DNA of 64,000 nucleotides from Bradyrhizobium sediminis (GCF_018736085.1 NZ_CP076134.1:1684501-1748500); one strand, 5' to 3'. Shown: positions 27,490 through 37,145, counted from the first letter of the stretch. Numbers and translations: made by a program. The notes: generated from the sequence alone by a model not told the origin.

Positions 27490-28344
27490 TTAAATTGTCG
27501 GACGGACCTTTTTCCAAGCCCGCCCGCGCAGGATGTCCCATAGCCAATAAGACACGAATATAGAATGATATCGCAGGTAACGCGGGCCCAGTCGGAGCGG
27601 CTCCTTGCTTAACCGGTAAACCCAGGTCAACCCCATCCGTTGCATCCAGAACGGAGCGAACGACCGGCGGCCGCTGAGTAGTGTGAACGCATCGCCCACC
27701 GCGAGGAACACGCCCCTCTGATACCGCGCCTGATTGCCGATGATCCACTGCTCCATCCGCACGCCGGGTAACGCCACCCATACGAAATCCGGATCGGCGC
27801 GATTGATGGTATCGGCGAACAACGCCTCGTCAGCCTCAGTGAAGGACCGAAACGGCGGGCTCAGCATGCCGACAATTTCGATATCTGGTTGCAGTTGGAC
27901 GAGGACGCGTCGCAGCTCGACGAGGCATTCCTCGGAATCGCCGAAAAAGAAATGGCGCCAGGGCCGCGGCGTGTTCCGCAATGCGTGTCGCATAAAGTAA
28001 GGACCATATACCCGGTCCTTGAGGCCGGCGCCGCGAAAATTGAGCGCCCAAACCACCGGCATCCCATCCGGCAACACGAGGTCGAACCGGGCCAGGACCC
28101 GGGCAAATTCAGGGTTGTGCCGGGCCTCGCCAAGGATGTGTGTGTTGGAGGGGCAGACCGCTGTGGCCCGCGGTTCACAAGCAAGCGCCTTGATTCGCTC
28201 CAGCGCGGAATCATAAGTGACACAAGCGACCGACGTTCCCAAGACCCCGATGGATTCGAATGATCCGTCGGTTGGATACGCGGTATCAGGTTGCGAGGAG
28301 CAGGAGGGACCAGCATCCATCGGATTTCCACTCACAAATGCCAT
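27490..28344 (-). CDS. WecG/TagA/CpsF-family glycosyltransferase
   Basis: This 284-residue family-26 glycosyltransferase has CPSNTHILGEARHN, VLPDGMPVVWALNFRG and the late DPDFVWVALPGVRMEQW followed by FLAVGDAF. WecG/TagA enzymes transfer a HexNAc or uronic-type sugar onto a lipid-linked first sugar. The ATG at 28344 lies 13 bases inside the end of the upstream UDP-sugar dehydrogenase gene, implying coupling; a longer upstream reading is not supported. It is the last gene of the four-gene minus-strand operon led by a LuxR-type regulator. Confidence 0.88.
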   Translation of the reverse strand: MAFVSGNPMDAGPSCSSQPDTAYPTDGSFESIGVLGTSVACVTYDSALERIKALACEPRATAVCPSNTHILGEARHNPEFARVLARFDLVLPDGMPVVWALNFRGAGLKDRVYGPYFMRHALRNTPRPWRHFFFGDSEECLVELRRVLVQLQPDIEIVGMLSPPFRSFTEADEALFADTINRADPDFVWVALPGVRMEQWIIGNQARYQRGVFLAVGDAFTLLSGRRSFAPFWMQRMGLTWVYRLSKEPLRLGPRYLRYHSIFVSYWLWDILRGRAWKKVRPTI

Positions 28345-29585
28345 GGCGTGAATACCCTGGTTCCCGCGGTAGAAGCCAAGTCCCGGTACTGGAGCCAGGG
28401 ACAACAAATGACAGCGAGGCTCACACCGGGATTGTTCTTGAATTCCTCCCAGGAGGAAATCAGCTCGAACTCGTGGAGGCTCGGAGAATTGGCGGGGGTT
28501 GCCGCGAAATCATGGATGAGAACGCGGTAGCCGCGCCGCTTGAGCTGCTGCGCCAGAAAAAGTCCAGCCGCTTCCTCGGTAATGTAGGTGTTCGGCTTGT
28601 ATGTAACGCCCAGGACCGCAACCAAGTCGCCGGGCTTGACCATTTGCTGTACTTTCTCGACCAGCTCTTGCTTGGTTCGCTCATTCACCCGGTCCGAAGC
28701 CTCGGCCAGCGGCGCTTCCAGGCCGACCTGCCGAGCCGTATACGCCAGGAGACGGTTGTCGCGCGGGAAACAGGGGCCTCCATAACTTAAGCCGGCGCGC
28801 AGGTATTTTTTTCCAATCCGGCTGTCGTTGCCGAGAGCGTCGAGTATGACATGGATATCGGCCTTTGGATGGCGCGCCGCAATCAGCCGTAACTGATTGG
28901 TAAAACTGATCTTCATGGTGATGTAACTGTTCAGCGAAATCTTCGTCAGTTCCGCGCTGATGATGGACATGCGGGCGATTCGCGGTGAATTGTGGTTGTA
29001 TTTCTTGTAGAGTTGTTCGAGGGCCGCGCCGCTTCTTGGATCCGATTCGCCAATCAGCACCAGGTCCGGTTCCAGCAAGCCATTGACCACGTCGCCCAGC
29101 GCAATGAACTCGGGATTGTAACAGACGCTGAAATCACGACCGCAAACGCCACCGAGTTCGCGTTCCAACATGGGAATCAAGACCGTATCGATGGCGCCGG
29201 GCGTGGTAGTTGAACTGCAGACAAACAGATGATTCTTCTTGCCGGCGTCCTTCATGGCCCTGGCCACCGGCTGCATGGCCCTCAGCAAGAACTCGTTGGA
29301 AAAACTTCCGTCCGGTAGACTCGGGGAGGGGGGAATGAAGAAAGTGGCATCAGTCGCGACGGTTTCTCGGGGATCGAGGGTGGCACGAAGCCGTGAATGT
29401 CCAGCCCGGATAGTTTCGGCGAGCAGTGGTTCATCCAGCGGTGCCAAACCTTCGTTGATCTTGTCGACTTTCTCCCGATCAATGTCCACTCCCACGACTT
29501 CGAAGCCGCGGGCTGCCAGCGTCGCAGCTATGCACGAGCCCAGCTTTCCCAAGCCGCAAACCGAAACTGTTTCGATTGAGTTCAT
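28332..29585 (-). CDS. UDP-glucose/GDP-mannose dehydrogenase family protein
   Basis: This 417-residue NAD-dependent sugar-nucleotide 6-dehydrogenase has the Rossmann motif VCGLGKLGSCIA, the substrate-loop YNPEFIALGDV (variant of the usual PEFLREG), and the catalytic cysteine in SYGGPCFPRDN. C-terminal motifs are VLGVTYKPNT and VLIHDF. It would oxidise UDP-glucose, UDP-GlcNAc or GDP-mannose to the uronic acid. UDP-glucuronate would also feed the UDP-glucuronate decarboxylase encoded at 37146. Its ATG overlaps the upstream stop (ATGA). The substrate is not certain because the loop deviates from classic UDP-glucose dehydrogenases. Confidence 0.88.
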   Translation of the reverse strand: MNSIETVSVCGLGKLGSCIAATLAARGFEVVGVDIDREKVDKINEGLAPLDEPLLAETIRAGHSRLRATLDPRETVATDATFFIPPSPSLPDGSFSNEFLLRAMQPVARAMKDAGKKNHLFVCSSTTTPGAIDTVLIPMLERELGGVCGRDFSVCYNPEFIALGDVVNGLLEPDLVLIGESDPRSGAALEQLYKKYNHNSPRIARMSIISAELTKISLNSYITMKISFTNQLRLIAARHPKADIHVILDALGNDSRIGKKYLRAGLSYGGPCFPRDNRLLAYTARQVGLEAPLAEASDRVNERTKQELVEKVQQMVKPGDLVAVLGVTYKPNTYITEEAAGLFLAQQLKRRGYRVLIHDFAATPANSPSLHEFELISSWEEFKNNPGVSLAVICCPWLQYRDLASTAGTRVFTPWHL

Positions 29586-30985
29586 GTGGGGTGCACATGT
29601 TCCGCCGTCGCGCTCGCGCCGGCCTGGATTGAGGAGAGGGTGACTTTAGGGCGCGCCTCAACAGAGGCGCGTTCGAGCCAGATTTCGCGCCACCACAAAT
29701 GGATGCTGCGAGGACAGAACATCCGCTGGCCGCTATAAAGCGCTTTGCAGCTGACGCCTTCCAAGATAACTGCCGGCGTATTCATCCGCCTCAACTTTCC
29801 GGTCTTTTCGTCCACGAAGCGCTCGACGCAGGTACTAACGCGGAAGACCTTGCCGCAGAATGGCACGAGCTCGGCGTCGAACGAGAGGCCTCTGTTCGAA
29901 AGTTTGACGTCCAGTGTCGCAAGAATTTCTTCATAGGATTTGACCCGCACCAAGTCGCCGGGCCGAAGTCCGAGATCGCGTCTGGGCGTAGGCTGGCCGA
30001 CTGGGATCGTTCCCCTCAATCGGGGGAACGGAATGCCGCCGGTGATGGCCTGAATTCGATTGTATAACCAGCGAGCCGGGTGCCCCCATCTGTCACTGAA
30101 GGCCAGCGTTCCATAGTAGTAGAACAAATACAGGAAGCCGCGAGCTATCTCCGGCAAGGTTCTGTTGCCTGACCTATAGGAATCCACATACTGCCGGGCA
30201 TCCCACCAACTGAGCGGCTTCGTATAGTTGAGCAGTTCGGTGGCCTGACAGGAGTACTTGGCATCTCCGCCGGCGCCATGGCGCTTTGTGGCGCCCAAGA
30301 CGTCGCTCTCCGTGCAACGTGGCGGCGAAGCCGCCTCCGCGCTCGGCGAATGGACGCGTTTCGGCACGTACTGGACCTGCGCCGGCCCGTCGACGGGCTT
30401 GAGCCAAGCGCCCTTCCAGAATAAGAGGCAGCCGGCCTGACATCCCCCGTAGGCTTGGCCATCGCAGCGGAGGTTGAGATGGTATCCGTCTTGTAGGCGT
30501 CGCCCTGCATAATGCCCGCTGACCGTATCGCAGGTCTTGTACGCGCGCCGGTAAACACGAAAACGCTGACCGCAATATTTGAACATCTGCGGCATGAAGG
30601 GGAGTTCGTCGAGGCGGCCATTCTTGTCGAGCGTTCTGAGGATGTCTTCCTTGCTCAGGACCTCCACCCAGTCGCCTGCACACGCTTTCATGTTCAACGT
30701 CCTATCCAGTCCGGAAAGGTGGCCTGAACCATTGAGTGCGAACCGACAGACGCCGACATAAGGATCGTGTTCCTCTCCCACTGTCGGAAGGGGGAAGCCC
30801 ACTAAGTCATTGCATATTGAGCCGATCTTGTTGACGAGCCAGCGTTCCAAAAGGGGCGCAATGACTGTTCTTAAGAGGTAATCCCTGGCCGTGCCGGGCG
30901 CATCTGCAAGACAACCAAGAGTATGCGGCGCGGCCAGGCAAATCCGCGCGATGGCGTTCGCGGATAACCAGCCAGTGACACGCAC
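29582..30985 (-). CDS. uncharacterised Cys-containing duplicated-domain protein of EPS locus
   Basis: The protein has no named function but clearly contains two copies of one ~95-residue domain. Copy 1 begins GDWVEVLSKEDILRTLDKNG and copy 2 begins GDLVRVKSYEEILATLD. Each continues with FCGK/YCGQ-x-FRV, a cluster of charged residues (CDTVSGHYAGRR or KTGKLRRMNT), a hydrophobic L/V-x-C, and a C-x-x-x-x-x-W segment ending WKGAWL or WREIWL. A ~130-residue linker separates them. Translation may begin at ATG 30691 (MKACAGDW, 369 aa) because the first 98 residues of the long form look unrelated to the domain. The stop overlaps the dehydrogenase ATG. It follows the LuxR-type gene. Confidence 0.75.
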   Translation of the reverse strand: MRVTGWLSANAIARICLAAPHTLGCLADAPGTARDYLLRTVIAPLLERWLVNKIGSICNDLVGFPLPTVGEEHDPYVGVCRFALNGSGHLSGLDRTLNMKACAGDWVEVLSKEDILRTLDKNGRLDELPFMPQMFKYCGQRFRVYRRAYKTCDTVSGHYAGRRLQDGYHLNLRCDGQAYGGCQAGCLLFWKGAWLKPVDGPAQVQYVPKRVHSPSAEAASPPRCTESDVLGATKRHGAGGDAKYSCQATELLNYTKPLSWWDARQYVDSYRSGNRTLPEIARGFLYLFYYYGTLAFSDRWGHPARWLYNRIQAITGGIPFPRLRGTIPVGQPTPRRDLGLRPGDLVRVKSYEEILATLDVKLSNRGLSFDAELVPFCGKVFRVSTCVERFVDEKTGKLRRMNTPAVILEGVSCKALYSGQRMFCPRSIHLWWREIWLERASVEARPKVTLSSIQAGASATAEHVHPT

Positions 30986-31030
30986 GAAAAGAAATGCCGG
31001 CGATTGGCGCGCCGCCTTGGCAGGCTCCCG

Positions 31031-31858
31031 TCAGCAGGCATCCTTGATTTGGTGGACTGGATGGCCATGCTCAAGCGCCCAAACAGCCGCCTGCGTCCGG
31101 TTCGCTACCTGGATCTTCCGTAGGATCGATTTCATGTGGACCTTGACCGTCGCCTCGGTAATGTCGCACGAGCGCGCGATCACCTTATTGGCGTGCCCTT
31201 GTACGAGACCGTCGAGAACCTGAGCCTCGCGCTCTGAGAGTCTGGGGTGATTCCGCAGGGGCGGCGTCCAATGTGTATCACCCTCGTGGCCGTCAAGATG
31301 CGCTACGCTGCAGTCATTTTCTGTAGACCGAGTCTGAGGCATGGGGACTACGTTGACCGATCTGGTCTCGTGTTCGGTGCCACCCGACGGGGTCTCGTCC
31401 GTCCCAGCCTCTGGCTGATGTGACTTGTCTTTCGGTGAGGGGCGGATGGCCGGGCTCTTCGTTCTGGCCATGACCACAACGCGGGCGTCTTCAATTGTAA
31501 CGAAGTCCAGCGTTTTGATCAGCGTCTCGGGAGATGCGAACAATGGAACACAGCCGTCGACTTCCGATGTCAGCAGCTTCTGAAAGTCGGCGGCAGACGC
31601 ATGCTCGAACAGCAGAACGATCTTGCTATTGGACCACAATTTTCGAATGCTGGCGGCTTCGGCGACCGCATCGTCGGTCGACTCCGCGCCCAGGATTACA
31701 AGCTTGGGACCATCACCCACCATTGCTGGGTTGCTGATATCTGCAGTGGACGCGCTACTGCAAACGACGCGATAGCGATAATTCTTTATCAACGACTCGA
31801 GTGCTTCGCGTACAAGCAAATGAGGTTCAATGATAATAGTCGCTGTTCTTCTCGCCAT
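31031..31858 (-). CDS. LuxR-type regulator with degenerate receiver domain
   Basis: This 275-residue NarL/FixJ-like regulator has a receiver-like N-terminal domain (1-120) that has lost key residues: the acidic pair is replaced by IIEPH, and the phosphoacceptor position is Gly57 in LVILGAES. A charged linker follows. The C-terminal LuxR helix-turn-helix has LSEREAQVLDGLVQGHANK and EATVKVHMKSILRKI. The ATG at 31858 is preceded by GAGGG. It heads the operon with the duplicated-domain protein, the dehydrogenase and WecG, and is a paralogue of the regulator at 38461-39369. It probably controls this polysaccharide locus without classical phosphorylation. Confidence 0.88.
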   Translation of the reverse strand: MARRTATIIIEPHLLVREALESLIKNYRYRVVCSSASTADISNPAMVGDGPKLVILGAESTDDAVAEAASIRKLWSNSKIVLLFEHASAADFQKLLTSEVDGCVPLFASPETLIKTLDFVTIEDARVVVMARTKSPAIRPSPKDKSHQPEAGTDETPSGGTEHETRSVNVVPMPQTRSTENDCSVAHLDGHEGDTHWTPPLRNHPRLSEREAQVLDGLVQGHANKVIARSCDITEATVKVHMKSILRKIQVANRTQAAVWALEHGHPVHQIKDAC

Positions 31859-32210
31859 GACGATCCCTCGCGGGGTTCCTCTTGGTGGAGCCACATTTGC
31901 AGATGATCAAAAAGAACGCTTGATGCCTCTGCCTTGGACTGATCACCTTAAGGAGAACGTGAAAGGAGTAGCATGTCTGTGGTAGCTTCGTTTGCCATGG
32001 CGTTGCCGACGCTCTTGACTGAGGTCTCGATTTCCACAAGAGCATACCGTTCGCGATCGCAAGCACCGCACAGGAATTCCGGTGATCCATCGTCTAAGAA
32101 GGGGTACCTATCAAGAATCCAGCGTCCCCCGGCAGGTTTTGCCTATATTATGCAACAATAACTTGATGGCATGACGACTTGGCCGAGCTAGTCAACGAGC
32201 TGGTAGCGGG
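31859..32210. promoter_or_regulatory. divergent control region with TTGC-N9-GCAA dyad
   Basis: This is the intergenic region between the LuxR-type gene (minus) and the ExoF-like gene (plus). An AT-rich dyad TTGC-N9-GCAA spans 32139-32155, about 55 bases before the ExoF-like start, in the only AT-rich stretch of the region (CTATATTATG). It is a reasonable operator or promoter candidate, but no regulator site model was matched. Confidence 0.4.
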
Positions 32211-33617
32211 ATGGCCTCAATCTTTATCTCTGGGAAGTCGCAGCACAGACAAGGACAATGGTGTTCCTTGGCCACCTGTGCCTGGGCACTGGCGCTGTCC
32301 GTCATCCTTCATGCATGGTCGATTGATCCTGCTACGGCACAGTCGGCGGCGGCACAGTCGGCGGCGCCGAAAGCATATCGGATTACGGCCGGCGACAAGA
32401 TCGGCGTGACCGTTTTCGGTCAACCCGACCTATCGGGTGAATCAACTGTTGATCAAAGCGGCAGTATCCGACTGCCGTTGATTGGTGACATCTACGCAAT
32501 CAATCTTACGCTGACCGAGCTCGAACAGAGCATCGCTCAAGCGCTGGCGCCGGGATATGTCCGTAACCCGACGGTCAGCATAAGAATAGCGGAGTTCAGT
32601 CCGATCTATGTACTGGGCTTGGTCCGGACGCCAGGCGTTTATCCATACCGCGAAGGGTTGTCGGTGCTTGGAGCCATAGCGCGCGCGGGCGGCATCGGCG
32701 TGTCGGAAATTCAGCAAAGCGGTATGCTCGGAGCCTTGTTGCAGGCGGAAGAGCGCGTTCGCCTGCTGGAAATAGGCCGCGTAATCTTTCTTGCAAAACG
32801 AGCGCGGCTAATCGCGCTGCAAAACGGCGATGACCGGATCGATTTTCCGGATATGTCAGGACTCGTTGCCGATCCGGCCCGCATGGCCCAGATCCGTGAC
32901 GGCGAACAACTTGCGTTCACAGCAGAAAGGCAAGCTGTCCTGCAGGAGACCGAAGCTTTGCAGAAGCAGCTTCCGCGTTTGGAGGCCGAGATTGCTTCAC
33001 TCAAGCGTCAGGCGGAACTCGAACTGCAACAGCGTAGCCTCAATCACGAACTGGTTGCAGACTACGAGCAGTTGGCCAAGACCGGACTTGCGCGCAAGTC
33101 AACGTACATTGAGGTAAGGCGCGAAGAGGCGCGCATAGATGGAAACATCGGGCGTCTGAATTCTGAGTCGCTGAAGGCGGAACTCGCGATTGGCGATCTG
33201 CAATTCAAGATCACAGAGCTGCGCAACGGCTATCAGCGTCGCATGTCGACCGAACTGCGGGAGACAGAGCGATCCCTCCTGGAACTGACCGTTACGCTTC
33301 CGGCAGCGCATCGCGTTCGCGCGGCTTACGCGCGGCAGGTCGGATGGCTGACTGCGGAACAATTGCAGCAGCCGGCCATAGCCGTGATCCGCGCCAAGGG
33401 TACCACGAATGTAAAGTACGACGCGATTGTCGACTTCCTGCTACAGCCAGGAGACGTCGTGCAGATCGGTTCTCTGTTTCCACCCGTGCCTGAATTGTCC
33501 CTGGATCGGCTGGACGTATCTGGAGAGAAGGCGGCCTCAGGCGAGACGTCATCCCGGACGGGAAACGCCGCTGCAGCGCAATGGGGCGCCACTGGATCGA
33601 CTGCGACGGTCAATTGA
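32211..33617 (+). CDS. ExoF/Wza-like polysaccharide export protein
   Basis: This 468-residue outer-membrane polysaccharide export (OPX) family protein has a signal-like hydrophobic segment (AWALALSVILHAW) and a Poly_export domain starting AYRITAGDKIGVTVFGQPDL. An SLBB-type segment follows (PIYVLGLVRTPGVYPYREGL). A long coiled coil (about 235-350) then precedes a C-terminal domain with FLLQPGDVVQIG. The coiled-coil arrangement resembles rhizobial ExoF. It would form or support the export channel for the polymer. It is transcribed alone, divergent from the LuxR-type regulator. Confidence 0.87.
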   Translation: MASIFISGKSQHRQGQWCSLATCAWALALSVILHAWSIDPATAQSAAAQSAAPKAYRITAGDKIGVTVFGQPDLSGESTVDQSGSIRLPLIGDIYAINLTLTELEQSIAQALAPGYVRNPTVSIRIAEFSPIYVLGLVRTPGVYPYREGLSVLGAIARAGGIGVSEIQQSGMLGALLQAEERVRLLEIGRVIFLAKRARLIALQNGDDRIDFPDMSGLVADPARMAQIRDGEQLAFTAERQAVLQETEALQKQLPRLEAEIASLKRQAELELQQRSLNHELVADYEQLAKTGLARKSTYIEVRREEARIDGNIGRLNSESLKAELAIGDLQFKITELRNGYQRRMSTELRETERSLLELTVTLPAAHRVRAAYARQVGWLTAEQLQQPAIAVIRAKGTTNVKYDAIVDFLLQPGDVVQIGSLFPPVPELSLDRLDVSGEKAASGETSSRTGNAAAAQWGATGSTATVN

Positions 33618-33634
33618 GCAGACGGCCACTTCAG

Positions 33635-33868
33635 TCAATCGAACCGTCGGACCACTCGTGATTTTGGGCGGCTCCGGACTCTGGTCTTCGTCACGCGCTT
33701 CTCCGGGTTCCGATCATTGTGCCTGACGATCAGGTGGAGCGCTTCGTTCGATAGACCGTATTCGCGCCCTAGTGCGTCGAACGAAACCCCTCGAGCGCGC
33801 CGGGTACAAATCGCCCGGTTGAGCTCCAGGAGAATCGCCTCTCGCAGTCGGTCATATGGCAAATTCAT
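33635..33868 (-). CDS. small basic protein, possible helix-turn-helix
   Basis: This 77-residue, Arg-rich protein was not recognised as a named family. The segment RARGVSFDALGREYGLSNEA reads like a helix-turn-helix, and the C-terminus is very basic (KTRVRSRPKSRVVRR), so DNA binding is plausible. The ATG at 33868 has GAAGG about 9 bases upstream. It converges on the ExoF-like gene with an 17-base gap. It could be a small regulator of the locus or a remnant; coding status is likely but not certain. Confidence 0.55.
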   Translation of the reverse strand: MNLPYDRLREAILLELNRAICTRRARGVSFDALGREYGLSNEALHLIVRHNDRNPEKRVTKTRVRSRPKSRVVRRFD

Positions 33869-34313
33869 GAGAGTCGCCCTTCGCTGGCAATTTTATTGCC
33901 GGTGTCACCCAAACCCTTAGTCCCCCTTGGACTCGCATGGCATCCGCGATGACCTCGCGAAAGAACTACGGCCGCAACACCTTGATAGTTGGATGCTACT
34001 GACTTCGCCGACATCTCGTCCGAGATATGAAGTCATTCCCGGACCCTGATCGCAGCTTCGGCAAATACCCCCTTGCCGCCCGGCGCAGCGCAATAGGTCC
34101 CGCACGCCGCGTCAGGTCCGCTTCAAAACGTGTAGCACGAGCCCGCGCGCATTTCCATAAGCGCAGCGCTCCCGTTGGTCGCGTTGTGGCAAACGGTGGA
34201 GGCCTTCAACAATCGGGCTACTCCTTCTTGGCGCTTGAGCACGCAACCGTCCGCCGTAACGTTACACACGGTGGCCGGTATGAACACCGAACGTCGGTGA
34301 TGGAGGATTCAAG
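33869..34313. other. 445-base intergenic region before epimerase gene
   Basis: No gene is seen. It presumably carries the promoter of the epimerase-phosphotransferase run starting at 34314; a GGAGGA ribosome site ends just before that start. No sigma54, FixK or NifA site with the right spacing was found. Confidence 0.4.
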
Positions 34314-35330
34314 ATGTCGAAAGCATTGAAGCCTTGGGCGTTGGTCACAGGAGCGGGCGGCTTCATCGGCCATCATCTGGTGTCGTACCTGAAGACGGCA
34401 GGCTATCGCGTGCGCGGCGTCGACATCAAGCGGCCCGAATATGGCGGCACCGACGCCGACGAATTCATGATGCTCGACCTTCGAGAGTTGAAGAATTGTC
34501 AGATCTGCACCACCGGGATGAATTTCGTCTATCACCTGGCGGCCGACATGGGCGGAATCGGATATATCACTGCGTCGCACGCCGGGATCGCCCACAACAA
34601 TTCCCTGATGAATCTGTACATGCTCGAAGCAACGCGCAGTAATGACGTCGAGCGGTTGTTGTTTTCGTCGTCTGCGTGCGTCTATCCACACGGTTTGCAG
34701 ACCTCCCCGGATGTAACACCGCTGCGCGAGGAGGACGCGTTTCCCGCAGAGCCTGAAGAAGGTTATGGTCTCGAGAAGCTCTATGCGGAAAAACTCTGCC
34801 AGTATTATACGGAGGACTACGGCCTCTGCACGCGTGTCGTGCGTTTTCACAACGTATATGGCCCGCTGGGCACCTATGATGGCGGCCGTGAAAAGGCGCC
34901 GGCGGCGATGTGCCGCAAGGTCGCATGCGCTCCAAATCCCGGCATGATCGAAGTATGGGGAGATGGCAGGCAGACACGCTCCTTCATGTATATTGATGAT
35001 TGCGTCGAGGGCATTCATCGCATCATGCGATCGGACTACGCAAAGCCCCTCAACCTCGGTACGGATGAATTGGTTACGGTTGACGAGCTTGCCGAAATCG
35101 TGATCGGGGCGTCGGAAAAGAAGATCGCCCTCGTGCACGATCTCTCCAAACCGCAGGGAGTGCGAGGTCGGAATAGTGACAACACGCGGCTGCGGGAAGT
35201 GCTGCAGTGGGAACCGCGCATGACTTTGCGCAAGGGGATTGTTCCTACCTACAACTGGATCGCCGCGCAAACGGCAGCCGTAGCCGCGGTCGAAAAGGCC
35301 ATGCCCGGCGCGGCAGTCGCGGCGGAATAG
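34314..35330 (+). CDS. GDP-mannose 3,5-epimerase-like SDR
   Basis: This 338-residue extended SDR closely resembles plant-type GDP-mannose 3,5-epimerase. It has TGAGGFIGHHLV, the family-specific YHLAADMGGIGYI, the catalytic region SSSACVYP and YGLEK (YxxxK). RFHNVYGPLGTYDGGREKAP and GVRGRNSDNT follow, both characteristic of GME. The reaction converts GDP-D-mannose to GDP-L-galactose (or L-gulose), so the polymer may contain an L-hexose. The upstream GGAGGATTCAAG supports the ATG at 34314. It is followed by the initiating phosphoglycosyltransferase 53 bases later. Confidence 0.85.
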   Translation: MSKALKPWALVTGAGGFIGHHLVSYLKTAGYRVRGVDIKRPEYGGTDADEFMMLDLRELKNCQICTTGMNFVYHLAADMGGIGYITASHAGIAHNNSLMNLYMLEATRSNDVERLLFSSSACVYPHGLQTSPDVTPLREEDAFPAEPEEGYGLEKLYAEKLCQYYTEDYGLCTRVVRFHNVYGPLGTYDGGREKAPAAMCRKVACAPNPGMIEVWGDGRQTRSFMYIDDCVEGIHRIMRSDYAKPLNLGTDELVTVDELAEIVIGASEKKIALVHDLSKPQGVRGRNSDNTRLREVLQWEPRMTLRKGIVPTYNWIAAQTAAVAAVEKAMPGAAVAAE

Positions 35331-35383
35331 GTGTTCCGGATAGAAGAGGTTCGTTTCGCCAGCCATCGAACGGGTGATGAGGC

Positions 35384-36907
35384 ATGTCAAACGTCGACGC
35401 ACGCCGAGCCCGTACGTTGTCGCCGGCCGGTGGCAAGCGGTTCGGAGGTGGAGGCGAGTCGCGCCGCGGGCGGCTTTCGGAGAAGGGGATCAGACGCCGC
35501 CGAGTCTTCGCCGCGCTCCTCTTTGCAGGCGACATCGTATCGGGCTCCATGGCAGTCGTTACAGCCGCGGCGATCGTCGCCGTGGCGGCCGGCCAGATAG
35601 GTCTGGTCGGTCGGACGCAGGCGCAAATGTGCCTGCTACTGCTTCTGTTACTTGGCATCAACTGTTCGCTCGGCCTCTACCGGGCCAACATCAGAAGCCC
35701 GATGGAACGCTTTCGCCTGCGCGCGACAGCAACGTTGCTGTTTGTTTTCGCAGGAATGCTGATGTGGATTCGGGAGGGGCCGTTAGTCGAACTGGGGATC
35801 GTGCCGGTGGTTGGCGTGATCGCGCTTGTGCTCGGCGTGTGGACGGAGCACTTGGTCGGCGCCCTGCTCGTCAAGTCCGATCTTGATCGCGCTCCGACCG
35901 CTATCCTGGGCACCGGCGCAAGCAGCCGCGCGCTTGCTCGCCTGTTGCTGAGTCGACCGGCCTGTGGACTGCATCCCATAGGATTCATCGACGATGGCGC
36001 GTGCTCCGACGATGTTGTGGATGTAATCGTGCCGCGACAGGACGCTGACGGTACAAGCGCGGTCTTGCCTGTGCTCGGTACGCTTGATGGATGGTGTGCC
36101 GACGGCAGCGCGGAAGTCGTAATCGTGCCGGATTGTGAATGCCTCCCGCGGGATGCTACTGCGCTGTATCGGCTGGGTGCCCGTCAAGTCCTGGTAATCA
36201 CGCGGCTGGGCGAATTTCCAACGTTTGGCCTGCAGGTTCGCAATGCGGACTGCTTCGTGGCCTTGGAACTGAACGGGCAGCCTACTGACTACAGCAGGGA
36301 GCTGAAGCGCGCCATCGATCTGGTCCTCGCGCTGGCGCTCCTGCTTCTCACCGCGCCAATTATCGGGCTGCTCGCACTCGCGATTAAACTCGCCGATCCG
36401 GGCCCCGCTTTCTATGGCCAGTGGCGCGTTGGCTGTTGCGGCAGGCCAATCCGAGTTCTGAAGATGCGCACCATGTATAGGGATGCTGAGCAGCGGCTCG
36501 AGCGAGTGCTCGTGAGCGATCCCGATTTGCGCAAGCAATGGCTGCGGTATTTCAAGCTGGTGCAGGATCCGCGCATCCTGCCGCATGTCGGCAGCCTGAT
36601 GCGCCGTACCAGCCTTGATGAACTGCCTCAGCTCTGGAATGTCATTCGCGGCGATATGAGTCTGGTGGGGCCGCGACCGTTTCCCGCCTACCATATGGAC
36701 GCCTTCGACCCGCAATTTAGGGCGCTGAGGGCAACCGTCCCGCCAGGACTGACCGGCTTGTGGCAAATCTCCTCGCGCAGCAACGGCGACCTCGACGTGC
36801 AGCGCGCAGAGGACTGTCTCTACATCAAGAACCGCTCTCTCTGGCTCGACCTGTATATTCTGATAGCGACGCTGCCGGCCGTAATTCGCGCGATGGGCGC
36901 AAAGTAA
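35384..36907 (+). CDS. undecaprenyl-phosphate sugar phosphotransferase (WcaJ/ExoY type)
   Basis: This 507-residue polyprenyl glycosylphosphotransferase starts repeat-unit synthesis by loading a sugar-1-phosphate on undecaprenyl phosphate. The N-terminal half has four predicted membrane helices (residues ~42-150) and a CoA-binding-like domain (APTAILGTGASSRALARLLL). The C-terminal catalytic domain starts at RAIDLVLALALLLL and has KMRTMYRDAE, LRRTSLDELPQ-like MRRTSLDELPQLWNV, SLVGPRP and the end motif GLTGLWQISSRS. It is a full-length WcaJ-type protein. Which sugar it adds (glucose or galactose) is not determined. Confidence 0.92.
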   Translation: MSNVDARRARTLSPAGGKRFGGGGESRRGRLSEKGIRRRRVFAALLFAGDIVSGSMAVVTAAAIVAVAAGQIGLVGRTQAQMCLLLLLLLGINCSLGLYRANIRSPMERFRLRATATLLFVFAGMLMWIREGPLVELGIVPVVGVIALVLGVWTEHLVGALLVKSDLDRAPTAILGTGASSRALARLLLSRPACGLHPIGFIDDGACSDDVVDVIVPRQDADGTSAVLPVLGTLDGWCADGSAEVVIVPDCECLPRDATALYRLGARQVLVITRLGEFPTFGLQVRNADCFVALELNGQPTDYSRELKRAIDLVLALALLLLTAPIIGLLALAIKLADPGPAFYGQWRVGCCGRPIRVLKMRTMYRDAEQRLERVLVSDPDLRKQWLRYFKLVQDPRILPHVGSLMRRTSLDELPQLWNVIRGDMSLVGPRPFPAYHMDAFDPQFRALRATVPPGLTGLWQISSRSNGDLDVQRAEDCLYIKNRSLWLDLYILIATLPAVIRAMGAK

Positions 36908-37145
36908 TTGCGAACCGGCGCTAACGCTTTGGAATGTCGTGCCTGCTTCGGAAGAGCGGCGTCGCCATTGCTGGCTTGGTCGCGTGCGCTGGACCGTGGA
37001 GGGTTGCGTTGCAATCGGGTGACTGCGCAAAGGATGGGGTACTCCGTATGCGTCGCGAACAAGTGTCGTGGAAGCGCGTATCATTGATCAACAAATATTC
37101 TGGTCGCCAGTGGCAGCCGGAAAGCGGCTCTCGGAGTGACAAACC

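Noticed and set aside
34230..34260. TTGGCGCTTGAGCACGC as a sigma54 promoter for the epimerase gene
   Set aside because: GG and GC are separated by 11 bases rather than 10, which abolishes sigma54 recognition.
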